Shown here one piece after another: positions 11,337 through 22,493 of a DNA stretch of 64,000 nt. Source of the DNA: Quercus robur (taxonomy: Eukaryota; Streptophyta; Magnoliopsida; Fagales; Fagaceae); contig NC_065535.1 in assembly GCF_932294415.1 (NCBI RefSeq), positions 27,746,782 to 27,810,781 on the forward strand, in the 5' to 3' direction. The position numbers were made by a program, and so were the translations under genes. The notes under the pieces are model-generated. The model ran no database searches. It worked only from the letters and a program-made list of their open reading frames with translations, and was not told where the DNA came from. How positions within the stretch are numbered: the stretch's first letter is position 1; each line of letters opens with the position of its first letter.

Positions 11337-12733
11337 CAGCCCGTATGTGAATCCAGTTACTAGAATACCCTTCATATTATACAAGCAAGACATGCATTAA
11401 TCCAACAACCATAAAGAAAATTATGAGGAAAAAAATATTTTGACAAAGCAATAAAAATATAATGAAGCAAAGAAAGCCGAGACATACACAATACGCTAGG
11501 AAAGCAAGTTGAATATCCCATCCTATCTTCCATGAGTTAAAGTTCTGCTGCAAGGCAGCTGCTATGACAGTGGATTGCACAGAACTGAGGAGACACTGCA
11601 GAGTGGACAGCTTTAGCTTGGCAGGATATTGCGTAAGAAGCTTTGGTTGCATGATGAGCCATAATGACCAAGCTACAGAACAGAGAAACATAAGCACAGG
11701 GCCTACAATCAAGTTCTTATGACCCCCAACGTGAGATGTTTCAGTGCTGCTTCCCACAGGGCTTGGAGCATGGGGGTTTTTCAAAGGAGGACCCAGGTAG
11801 AAGCTAAGTAGCATGGCTCCTCCAACAGTTATGAACATACCGACAATCTTCAATATACCATAAAATGAGCTCCAACTTACAGTCTCCATCCTACCATTTT
11901 GTGTTTTTCAATAATTTTGTGATAAATGCTGGAAAGAATAAGATAGCTAAAAGATAGATGTAACCAATTAACTATTACTAGCAATGACGAAAGTACAAAA
12001 TGGTGTACCAGATAACCACATGGTTTCTTAATCAATATCTTTGCCCATTGGTTGATTTATGCAGTAGTACCCATATGACTTTATAACATAGTTTAATATG
12101 GTCAGAAAAGTATGTCATAACTTATATATGTGTTATTAGGAGGGGTAGTTCACGTGCTATATAATTTTCAACCAAGCTTCTGCGAAGATCAGTTAAAACT
12201 TGTAAGGCAAAGCAAATGTAACTTGTAGATTGATTTATTAATAAATAGTATTCTTCTCTCTTGAATACTAGCTGTATACTTGCATATAAATGAAATTCAA
12301 TGTAGGTGGAAAGCAAAATTTTTGCCTCACCTCAGCAGAACAGGGAGGATAAATGCGACTACTGGAATGGTATTAAGCATCGCAGTGCCATATGTGGCTG
12401 AGGTATAACGGAGGGCCATATAGTAGAAATCCAGGCTCGCTGCAGGTCTACATTTCAATAATCAACAAGTTGGAAAATTTTCAGACCAAAAAGAAAAAGG
12501 GAAAAAGTAAACAGGCTGATTAAGGTAGTTGAGCAAGATGTGCATAATTCTTTTAATCATCAGAGGCATTTGGTTACCTATCACTAGGTCTAGATTGGCT
12601 TGCAAACTACAGTCTTAAGGATGATTAATGGGCTACATGTCTTGAATTTTTTTCTTTTTGATGATGTGGCTAGCTAGATTTATGAAGTTGCTTCCAAATC
12701 ACCCCAAAATAAAAATCCAAATTGCAATTTTTT

Positions 12734-12773
<40 letters not shown>

Positions 12774-13330
12774 ACTCCTAGAGGCCTCAGAAGTTCTTTC
12801 AGAATACTAAGCCAACATTATGATACACACTTTTGCTGCTTATTGCAAGTTCTTTGTGTACTCTCACCCACATAAAGCAGCAAGGAAGATCTTGCAGAAG
12901 AGACAAAATGACAGCGAACAATGTGTCATCCTATAGAATAACAAGAAAAGGAAACATATTTTTTTTTTATAACCTGATGAGGAAGCATATTAGAACCTAT
13001 ACTCAGCATGAGTTACGTTTACAATTTTTATTTGGGAAAAGTTAAAGTTACTATACTTAGTATATTGAGAACAATAATGGCAGGAAAAGATTGACAGCTA
13101 AAACGATGCACAGAAAGGAATACCAACCTTTCCAATAGAAATGCAAAGGGTGCCAAAACGATTGTAGCAATAGCTTGCCTATAAGCATTGAGCACCAGAG
13201 GACTCATTCCCTCATTGAAGGCAGCCTTGCTTATTAAGGCCATGCCTGCATATGACAACTGTATCAAAATCATTGCCAGCAAGGTTTGGTGGTTAACTAC
13301 TGCTACTTTTATAGCTTTGTAAAGGTTCAT

Positions 13331-13949
13331 GGTGCAGCCTTAAAAATAAAACTGAGAGATATGGCAATTATTAAGCAAAATGGAAGAGAATTAAACCTTA
13401 AAAGGGAAATCTACATAAAGAACTGCAATAGGTGGAATGGCGTTTTTTCCTTTTAAATTTTTAGTGGGAGCCCCTCTTTGCACTGAAAATAAAATGCACT
13501 ATGGCAAATACCAGCAAACAGAGTTCACTACTTTTGCTTGGAAAAGACATGCATAGTATAAGATCAACATGGTGTGCTACCCCATAACCAATATCATTTC
13601 ATTAGGACATGATAGAAGTATTGGTTATATTTGCACGAAAACTCTAATCAGTAATCACAATTAGAACTCCTTGTAATTGGTTATATGGTCTAAATCAACA
13701 TTCTCCGATATAAGACTTGACACACTTTATTAATGGTAGAAAGTAAATTAAACTAATCATGCACAAAAGGTGAGTCATCTCATCTTAGCTAGCATTGAAT
13801 TTATCTTTTTCATCAACAACAAAAAAAAAAAAAAAAAAGCAGTGAATTATATTTAAGCGCTAATGACGTGCTATGTTGGGGTGGGTAGGCAGACTAGATA
13901 GACTTTCCTAAAATAAACAACAAGGTTTGGTTGCTGTATTCTTCTTATA

Positions 13950-13995
<46 letters not shown>

Positions 13996-14687
13996 TTTGG
14001 TCGCTGTAGCGATCGACTCTACAAAATTACAATGCAAAGGAATGTCAGATATTTTTTTTTATTCATCCTTTTGTTTTGTACTCTGTTAAGTGGAATATAC
14101 ACAACGGTCAATTTGGTTATTATTTTTCTGAAGCGTCATTCTCTTCTTTTATAATGTTTTGCTCAAAAAGTTCGATGCTTTATGAATGGTGGAAAGTTCA
14201 TGGCACCTTGTATCTTTGGACGTTCGACGTAAGCTTAAATTAAGGTCTTTCGACATATCTTCTTATTGTTTCCAAGAACGGCATTCTCAAAGAGTAATTT
14301 AATTATTTGTCTATTGTGAAATGAGTAAATTAAAATTTTAACATATATTAACAATAATTCAAACAAACATTAATTACTGGTATTATTTTGGTTTTTTTTT
14401 ATTTATGATAATTCCCTATTTCAAAGTAAAGAGATTTAATCCCTAAATATCTCCGTTGAATTAAAAACAACATAAGAAAGAAATCAGTTAAACTATAAGG
14501 CACTAGGCATTTTATTATCTATTTTAATATATTGACGAATCAATTTACTTATTTTATTATAGATGATTGGGATTTTAAAAACTCTAAGATGAAAAAAAGG
14601 ATTGCTAGTCGATTATTATTTAAGCAGACCTGAAAAATGGACTTAAATTTAGTTGTTTATATTGAGAGGCAAGCCTCCGGAGTCCGA
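13331..14687. other. Intergenic, upstream of the second WAT1 gene
   Basis: No gene is seen. Two long A-runs (about 13819-13838 and 13952-13993) are each followed by a similar 'AAGGTTTGGTYGCTGTA' phrase (13920 and 13994), which suggests a small insertion or tail duplication. The part next to 13330 must hold the promoter of the broken transporter. Confidence 0.45.
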
Positions 14688-14925
14688 AGTGACTCAAAGC
14701 TATTTTGCTTTGGATGTGTTCCTGTTATTTTGCTTTAGTTGATTACACACAGGCTTAGCTTTTTTTAGTAGCTTGAAGTGACTCAAAGCTATTTTGCTTT
14801 GGATGTGTTCCTGTTATTTTGCTTTAGTTGATTACACACTAACTTAGCTGTTTTTTAGTAGCATGAAGTGACTCAGCTATTTTTGCTTTGGGTGGCATTT
14901 GTTTTACACACTTTTTAGCATTAAG
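14688..14925. repeat. Tandem repeat, 89-90-bp unit, about 2.6 copies
   Basis: Units start at 14688, 14777 and 14867 with AGTGACTCAAAGCTATTTTG. The first two are nearly identical over 89 bp. The third is shortened. No coding sense is apparent. Confidence 0.88.
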
Positions 14926-14935
14926 GCATCAATAA

Positions 14936-15976
14936 TAGGAATGGCAACGGGTCGGGTTCGGGCCGGGTTTTTCCATACCCGGACCCAACCCGCGGGTCTT
15001 AGACCGCGGCCCGAACCCAACACATTTACTAACCGGATTTTTTTCCCGGGGCCCGGACCCGCCCCTACCAGCCCCATTAAGCTCTGCTAGATTTGGACCC
15101 AATCTACGGCCCAACCAAAAAATAAAGAATTGAATGGCCATTGCCCATTTCTCTATGCCTTTTTTTTCTTTTTAGTATGTAAAATATAAATTATGGAGAT
15201 GAGTAGGTAATAAAACTTATAGAGGATAGTTTTAAACTCATTTTAAAAGGAATACTCTTTGGCCTAATCAGATCTATGATTTTCCCTTTCAAAATCACAA
15301 ACCAAACACAAATTTCAGATCTATGATTTTCATTTTTCCCTTTCAAAAATCATAAATACAAACACAAACATGATTGAGGCGAACTAAACCCAGAAAAAAA
15401 AAAAAAAAAATGGAGAAATGGGCGAGAAAAAAATGAGGCCGTGTCACACTTGTGGCCATGGGCGAGAAAGATGAGAGGGGCAGAGGACTGTGCGACAGTG
15501 CAATATCAACGACGGCGAGGACGAAACGGAGTTGAGAGAGTAGAGAGCTTGGGACCGGTGACACTGACAGAGTTTGGGATGGCGACGATGGCTTGGAACA
15601 GCGATTGGAGTTGGACCAACAGTGAGAGAGTTGGCCGAAGGTGAGATTGAGAGAGAGTGAGATTGTGATTTGAGTAAGAGAGTGAGATTGTGTGAGTGAG
15701 ACTGAAGAGAATAGAGATGAGAGAGGCGGGCTGTGTGAGCTAAAATGAAATGAGGATGAGTAATAGAAATTTTAGGGTTTCTAACATTATATATAACCGG
15801 GTCGGGTTGGGTCCAAGTTTGGGTCGGATTTTTGTAAAAACCCGGACCCGATTTGAGTTTTTTTTTAAATCCCAAACCCAACCCTATTCCTTATCGGACC
15901 GAGTAAAACCCAACCCATTAGGATTGGGCCAAGCCAGACCGGATACCCACAGGTCGGGCAGAAATTGCCATCCCTA
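14936..15976. mobile_element. Non-autonomous hAT-type DNA transposon
   Basis: The element starts TAGGAATGGCAA and ends TTGCCATCCCTA, imperfect 12-bp terminal inverted repeats of hAT style. Beyond these, the ends carry GGGTCGGGT/ACCCGACCC subterminal repeats. The 8-bp target duplication ATCAATAA is at 14928-14935 and 15977-15984, the length typical of hAT. The 1,041-bp interior is rich in GAGAGAGTGAGATTG and encodes no transposase; the open frames inside look like low-complexity by-products. Confidence 0.9.
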
Positions 15977-15984
15977 ATCAATAA

Positions 15985-17655
15985 ACTCTTAAAAACTACC
16001 AAAGTACCAATTGCATTTACTGGAACCCTTTACCAATCTAGTGTGAGATGAGTAAGAATTGTCAACTTTTATTTTTGAACATATATTCAATCAATAAATA
16101 TTCATTATAAATGATCGTAAATCATGTTTATACAATCCTGATTTACACAATCAGAAGGGGATAGCATGTATTGGAGTCGAGATTATTGATTTAAACATTT
16201 CTTTCTCCCTCACTTTAAAGTCAAAACTCATTGATAAAGTATTAAATCTGATTCACGAAGAACCTTATGATTCATGAGGAGAGTAGAACTTGGGTTCATA
16301 TCCTCGTCCCTCACTTGTAAGCAAAGAGACAGTTCTACAATGTTGCAATGACACAAGATTTGCATGTGTATATTCTGACACCAAAACTTTTAACTTGTCT
16401 CATACCACGTAATAGTTTTAAAAAGAAAAAGAAACCTTGTCTCGTACCTCCAAATTATTTGTTAAGTAAAAAAACCAATAAATTTGGGTCATCCTGAATG
16501 GATGATAACTGGTAAGATCCACACCATCAATGCACAAAAAGTAAAGAATCAGTCATGATTCGGAGTAAGGGAGATAGATTCAGGTTTTATCATACATGGA
16601 TGACTTCTTGAACCATCCTCTTTAGAATTAAAGGTCGAATCAGGATGACTTAGCATGGACTCTACATGGATCAAGATCAAGCACATATCACACACAAAAA
16701 TCATTAAAGTTATAGGCAATATCAGCATCTGGAGCTATCACATAACACGTCTTAGAAATTCAAACACACCCATGCCTAGTTTGATAACCTACTCCAATGG
16801 TAATTTAACTGATACTAGACATCCAATGACAATAAATTCAATAACTAAAAGTTGGCATTTATCTACCCAATCACAGAATTCAACTACCCCATTGGGGATC
16901 CAACCAAAGAAAATGAACATTCAGAGTGCGAGCTTCAAACTATAATAGTTTGAACTTTTTTCCTCAAGTCATCAAATTCAAAATACAATTCTAAATGTGT
17001 ATCTTATGATTACTATTGTAGGGATCTTGAATTACTGAGAGTCGAGAGTTAGCACACACCTTAAGGACTAAAGGAGTCTTATTATGAAATCTTGACACAA
17101 CAAGATAGTAGTAAGCACGTTAACCCGCTACCTATTGATATAGGATTTGTCCACTATGTTTTGCCTAAAATAAGTGGATAAGGGGGATTCAAACCAAGTT
17201 CTAGGACAACCAGACAATACCACAGAATCACAATAGCTGTTGGCATGTGGGACTCGATCACTTAATCAACTATTCTACTCACACGTGAACAAAATGATAA
17301 CTATGTGAACAATAAGCCTGGCCAATATTAGCCCATTACTTAGCATGGTAGGTCTAATTCAGATCCACCATCCACAGAGTTTGTTTTGGAAGACCAAACT
17401 CTGCTCCAAAATAAGAATTTTTACTCAAAAGTATGCAACATAAATACTAAGAGGCATAGACACAATTGTAGAGTTGTATAAGATGAAAAACCATTCAACC
17501 AATACTAACTCATATTAATAAGGCAAAAAATTAAAAATCCAGCAGAGCAGAATGACATAATCAAAGAAGGTAAAAATCCAAAATTTGATAATCCAAAAAC
17601 CATGTAGCACTACATCCATTGCTTATTGAAAAACAAAACAACTAGGTTGTAATAA
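15985..17655. other. Intergenic, no gene supported
   Basis: AT-rich sequence without splice-consistent coding segments, terminal repeats or clear tandem repeats. A 96-codon open frame near 16655-16945 has no family features and a composition like its surroundings. The 3' untranslated region of RPL9 presumably occupies the part next to 17656. Confidence 0.5.
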
Positions 17656-18466
17656 TCAATCTTCCACAGCAATTGTGTCTTTCTCACTCACATAGATGCC
17701 ATCAAGAAACTTGCGGATATCTTTGTTCTTGACGTGGCATTTCTGTTAATCAAAACAAAACAAAACAAGACAAAGACAATATTTGAGAGTGATATCATAT
17801 GACTAAACACAAACACAAACATACATTAATAGTAATTAGAGTCCATAGTAACATACTTGGTTGATAAGAGCAGCTGAGCGTGAAACAAGCTCGATATCAT
17901 TTCCATCCAAAACGAGCTCATCCTTCACCTTCTCAGATCGAAGAATTGTCACACCCTCAAGCATATCCACTTTCCGAACCTGACGCACCATTTATACATA
18001 TATGATAATGGTCTAAAATCAACACCATGAAAGGCAAAACAAAGCAAAGCAAATCAAAGACAGAGAGTGTTTGTGTGAAAGAAAAAGGGACCTTTTTCTC
18101 GCCGAGAAAGTTTCGGATCTCGATGGAGCGATTGGAGTTGGTGATGGAGGCGTTAATGGGGAAATGGGCGTACACAAATCTCATTTTGTATCGGTACCCT
18201 TTGGTCACACCGGTGATCAGGTTCTCCACATGGCTCAGTGCGGTCCGAATCGCCGCCGAGGTTTTCCTAGACCCGAACCACGCCTCGATCTTCAGCGTCC
18301 TCTTCCCTGTGGTCTCGTCCTTCAGAAGCTGGAAATCGAGGTTGAGGTGCTTGAAATTGCGGGTGAGCTTTCCGCGTGGGCCCTCCACCTCTATCACCTT
18401 CGCGTGCACCTTTATCTTCACCCCATCGGGGATCTCCATTGTATCTGAAGATACAATCGTCTTCAT
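17656..18466 (-). CDS. RPL9: 60S ribosomal protein L9 (uL6), 3 exons
   Basis: Exons on the minus strand: 18466-18092, 17979-17857 and 17742-17656. Donors are GTCCCT and GTATGT and acceptors are CAG, all in phase, giving 585 bp and 194 aa, the usual plant length. The protein is the cytosolic uL6 family: two L6 alpha-beta domains. Visible landmarks are [19 protein letters not shown], a conserved [20 protein letters not shown], then VYAHFPIN and FLGEKKVRKV across the first junction, and a C-terminal [17 protein letters not shown]. It binds 25S rRNA near the base of the P-stalk in the large subunit. The start ATG (MKTIVSS) matches family N-termini. The gene looks fully functional. Plants usually keep several RPL9 copies, so this need not be the only one. 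Confidence 0.97.
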
Positions 18467-18515
18467 CTCTTTTCTTCTTCTTCTTCTTAGGTCTCAACTC
18501 TCAACGCCTCCTCAC

Positions 18516-18700
18516 AACCCTAACCCTAACCCTAGCAACTGACACAAATGAAGAATTGGTTGAAGCCCTTATATATGTGTGTATGACTTTGGATTTTCGG
18601 ATCTTCATTTTGTCTTCGAACAGGCCCACCTATGGGCTTTCCCAATCCCAGACTCTATTTTCCAAACTTCAGGCCCATGGCTAGCCTCTTAACACTTTTT
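18516..18700 (-). promoter_or_regulatory. RPL9: RPL9 promoter: telo-box, TATA and site II motifs
   Basis: Upstream of the ATG are three tandem telomere-like units (AACCCTAACCCTAACCCTA, 18517-18535). A TATATAAG box lies at 18575-18568 on the minus strand. Further out are TGGGCC/T site II motifs at about 18622-18642 and 18672-18679. Telo-box plus site II is the known arrangement in plant ribosomal protein promoters, where it ties expression to cell growth. Position and spacing fit that model. Confidence 0.75.
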
Positions 18701-19341
18701 ATTTTCTTATACATTTTAATTTTATAGGTTTTAAATATTTATAATTTTATTGCATCGGTTCCATAATAATGTCTATTTATCCCCAAATCAAGACATAAAT
18801 CTTTTTTTTTTTTTTGGCAGAATTGATTATCATTCTTGTTTGTCTTGTGTGCATGTGTAATTGATAATAATTTTAGTATGTATGTAAGTTGACAAAAATA
18901 TGAAATTTATGTGATCAAAATCGATTCTCTTCAAGGTTCGGGAGTGTAAATCTTGTATATATAAAGAAGCAGCAAATGCTAACTTAGAGGAGGAAGAAGA
19001 TGACCAAGATTCCAAGGCATTCTCAGAAGTCTTTGTTACTAATAACGATCCTTATTACTCTTATAATCATGAATTATTTGGCCATGATGAAGCCTCCTCT
19101 CCAGGCTTAGGAGAGAATTAACTCTATTAGTATAAGGTCCAAAATGATGAAGCCTCCACTCCAAGCTTAGGAGAGGATTAACTCTATTAGCATAAGGTCC
19201 AAAATTGCTAAGTCCACAGGTAAAAAATCTCATGTTAAAGCTACTAATCTGCATTGATTTCTTGCTAAAGTTACTAAAGCTGCTTGGATTCCTTGATAGA
19301 TGGCTCTTACTCTGCCTGTTTCCCGCGAGAAATGATTCCCT

Positions 19342-19382
<41 letters not shown>

Positions 19383-20230
19383 TTCCCCATTTTTCAATCA
19401 AATATAATAGAGAGTGAAAACTTTACTCGAATGTGATCATAGACCTAAAAATTAATGTCTTGAGAGATAAATTTTTTTTCTCAATTGTTATCCACCACCC
19501 AAACACATTTTGCACCTTAAAAATCGTGAGAATGCATTAGTTTTTAGAGTTTCCAAACATAGCCTAATACATCAGATTGAGATTCGGTACAATGCAATAC
19601 CACATTAAAGGGTTGATATCAAAAGCACTTTTGAATCTCAACCCTTGGACTAATTTTTTCTTTTTAATCTTTTTAACTTCTACTTTTTTTAACCTTCATC
19701 TTTCACATTTTTTTAATCTTTTAACTTCTATATTTTTAACCTTTGTCTCTCATTAAAGGAGGTATTGCACGGTGCGGTGCAATAGCTAACAAATCCAAAT
19801 CCTAATACATCAATGGGTCTTTACTTTCAGTTTACTTCCTCGTAGGCCTGCACAATCGCATCATGCTGATATTTACAAGTAGTCACTAATTAATACACAC
19901 AACTCATCACATTGTTACCACACTGATATTTACTAGCAGTCACTAGTTTATGTACATCTCTATCTCATCTCATTGATGCCATAAGCATGACACCCCACAG
20001 AAGGGAAATGTACAAAATGATGGAAGCTGATCTTAAGGGCGTTTCAGCTCCAGGCGTTCTCCTTTGGACTCACTGCCAACACGTCTACCCAAAAATTTGC
20101 TTTCTGATCCACATGAAGAGTCTCATTCGTAAATCATAAAATTGACACGCATGAATCATACCCTGATATACCATATCGGTGCAGCAATAGACCCGGACTT
20201 TTAAAAGATTAAAAAGAACATACCCTTAGC
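18701..20230. other. Intergenic between RPL9 and NUP98
   Basis: No gene is seen. It holds a 60-bp tandem duplication (units 19084-19143 and 19144-19203, 'atgatgaagcctcc...') and an (AT)n microsatellite at about 19345-19379. Confidence 0.55.
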
Positions 20231-20780
20231 CTTGGTTGTGGATGTTCAGTGCAGAGCTTGGCTCCTTAAGCAACTTCGAGAATCAAAACAATTCCACATA
20301 CAAGGGGTAACCTTGCGGACTCATTTATTCTCTGTACATTCTAACATAGCACGTACTTTTTTTAAGTTCATAAGTAAAAGCTTTTACAGGAAATTTCGGA
20401 CTCCAATGACCAAATTTCAGATGCAAATTCTGCCCATCGAATGAATATATTTCACCACAATAAAAAGCTGATTGAAAGAAAACTAAAAATAACATATCAA
20501 AATGACTGAACATCAAATACAAAGCCCATTCGAGCCTAGAAAAAAGTGAACAAAAATTGTAAAACCCACAACACAAAAAAGGGCACGTGACGCATTGATA
20601 TACCACAATTTGGTGAATTCTATACAGGAAAAGAAAAAACTAAATCAATCCTCTTTCAGGACAACCCATAATGCATTAATACAATCGTCTTCTCCCAAAA
20701 TCAGATATGAAACACATTGATGCTGGCACTTTCTTGTCAGCGAACAAATATCCCAATCATCTTCATCTCCCAGTATGCAA
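20231..20780 (-). other. NUP98: Probable NUP98 3' untranslated region
   Basis: Non-coding sequence directly downstream of the NUP98 stop codon. Its true end cannot be set by eye; no other gene fits here. Confidence 0.4.
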
Positions 20781-21984
20781 TCAGAAGTGATTGACTCTGA
20801 ACTTCCACTCTCCTTTGATGGGGTCATAAGACACAAACTCAGCACCTTGGTCCTCAGCCTTCCTCTTGAGCATCTCCTTGTACTTTTCAATCTTTGGCCC
20901 TTCTGTATACTGCTGTCCAGTTTTCTTGTCAAAGCATTTTACATTAAGAAGTGTTACCTCAGCAGGCTTATTTAGGCCTTGTCCAATGGGAGGTTTCTTG
21001 CTGTCATCCATGTATACGATCACCTCGCGATTGTTAAACTGAACAAGAGCCTCAAGATCAAGCCGCCGCACATCTGTCTGGCCTAGGAATTTGATGCTGC
21101 CATAGCCATGACGTCCAACCACAAAATCCCTGACATGACGGCAGAACCCTGGCTCAGCCCTTTCCTTCGCTGCTAGTTCTTGGATTCGCGGCTCAGTGTA
21201 GTAATCAGAACGTCGGAGCTTTGGCATAAGTGCCTCAATGTCAGCCCCATGCTCATACACAATGGCAGCCTCACCAGCTCTGTGTCCACTGAGTGTCATA
21301 TAAGAATCCCCTTTTTGAACAGAATGATCTTCATGAACCCCATTTGGTTTCTGATTGACTTTGAGATTATGAACACGTTCCTTGGCAAGACCATTTTCAA
21401 CTGAACTTTCTGCAATAATTTCAGAGATTAAGACAAATTAGTGTCCAAAATAAAGATAGTATTCAACCAAAAACACATTAATTACATGTCTCAACTCAAG
21501 TTATAACCCAACAAATTAGTCATCGCCTTTACACAAACTATCTTTAAATTCGCAGATCAGTAATTCATAAAATGTTATATCTTTCTTAAAAAGGACTTCC
21601 ATATTGACCACTGAGATCTTAAATTTCCCCAACTGAATACTCTTAGAGAAAATGATATTATGAAGTCCTATGGCAGCTATTCTAATCTAAAGAGCAGGAT
21701 TCCTTATGTCCAGAAATCAGTAATTCACCTTCCAAACTACCCTACTGCTGGACTTACAGCAAATGGTCAGTAAAAAGCAACAATTAAGTGGAAACATCAG
21801 CTGATCCCAGAACTAATAACAAATTTGCCACATAATTTCAATCACATAATTTCACAGCACCAAAACAAGCTAAACAACCAATCTTAGTCCAAAATATTTT
21901 GGGGGCTGGCTATGAATTCTCAATAGATTAGTCAGGGTTAGCCATATGTATTCTTTTCTACCATTCACATAATTTTCCATATCA

Positions 21985-22026
<42 letters not shown>

Positions 22027-22446
22027 CATTATTGACATAGAAAGAGAGAATTGCATACAAAATGAAGTTATAAGGAATTACTAGTTGAAACAAGTCATAA
22101 AGAAACATATACTTACTATCCTTATCCTCAGAGATGGAGCCACCTTGAAAAGGAGTGCCTGCCTCTTCAGAAACTTTCCCTGAATCAACATTGTATTTAA
22201 AAGAATCAGCCAAAAACTATTTAGCCTTGACTTATTCAGTGAACAAAAAAAATCCCAGAATCTGAAAGGAGAGGATTACAATTACCAAAAAAAAAAAAAA
22301 AAACATCCAAATACTCCTGCTAAGACAAAAATCTTAACAGGGGAGAGAGAATAATGCCCAATGATTCCTGGCATTGCTGTCATAAAGTCATTATACACAC
22401 CCATAAATTGTTCTCAACTTTGATTCCACCAGTGTAAAGTAAAGCA

Positions 22447-22493
<47 letters not shown>

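Larger units (their letters stand above)
10530..13330 (-). pseudogene. Second WAT1-related transporter gene, exon 5 split by a TRIM insertion
   Basis: Exons on the minus strand: 13330-13128, 12930-12868, 12447-12331, 11890-11488, 11369-10868 (contains the insertion) and 10743-10530. Splice sites and phases fit throughout. Apart from the insertion the frame is open and gives about 404 aa. Landmarks are IQLSYAGMALISKAAF near the N-terminus, MALRYTSATYGTAMLN, a single long exon covering WSLWLIMQ to QLAFLAY (split by an intron in the intact paralogue), GLQVWCIEKKGPFYVA and GGLYSVLWGRSKEY. The TRIM at 10921-11202 lies in exon 5 and brings a stop after six foreign codons. Exon 5 minus the TRIM, its target copy and the 63-bp duplication is 152 bp, exactly the length of exon 5 in the intact paralogue. 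The truncated product would lack the last two membrane spans unless splicing removes the insertion. Confidence 0.87.

Noticed and set aside
15444..15881. Open frames inside the hAT element that could be captured gene sequence
   Set aside because: The sequence is GAGAGTGAG-type low complexity with no family features or splice structure.
16655..16945. 96-codon plus-strand frame
   Set aside because: Composition matches the intergenic surroundings; no domain, no splice partner.
18027..18542. 171-codon plus-strand frame across RPL9
   Set aside because: It is antisense to exon 1 of a clear ribosomal protein gene and has no family likeness.
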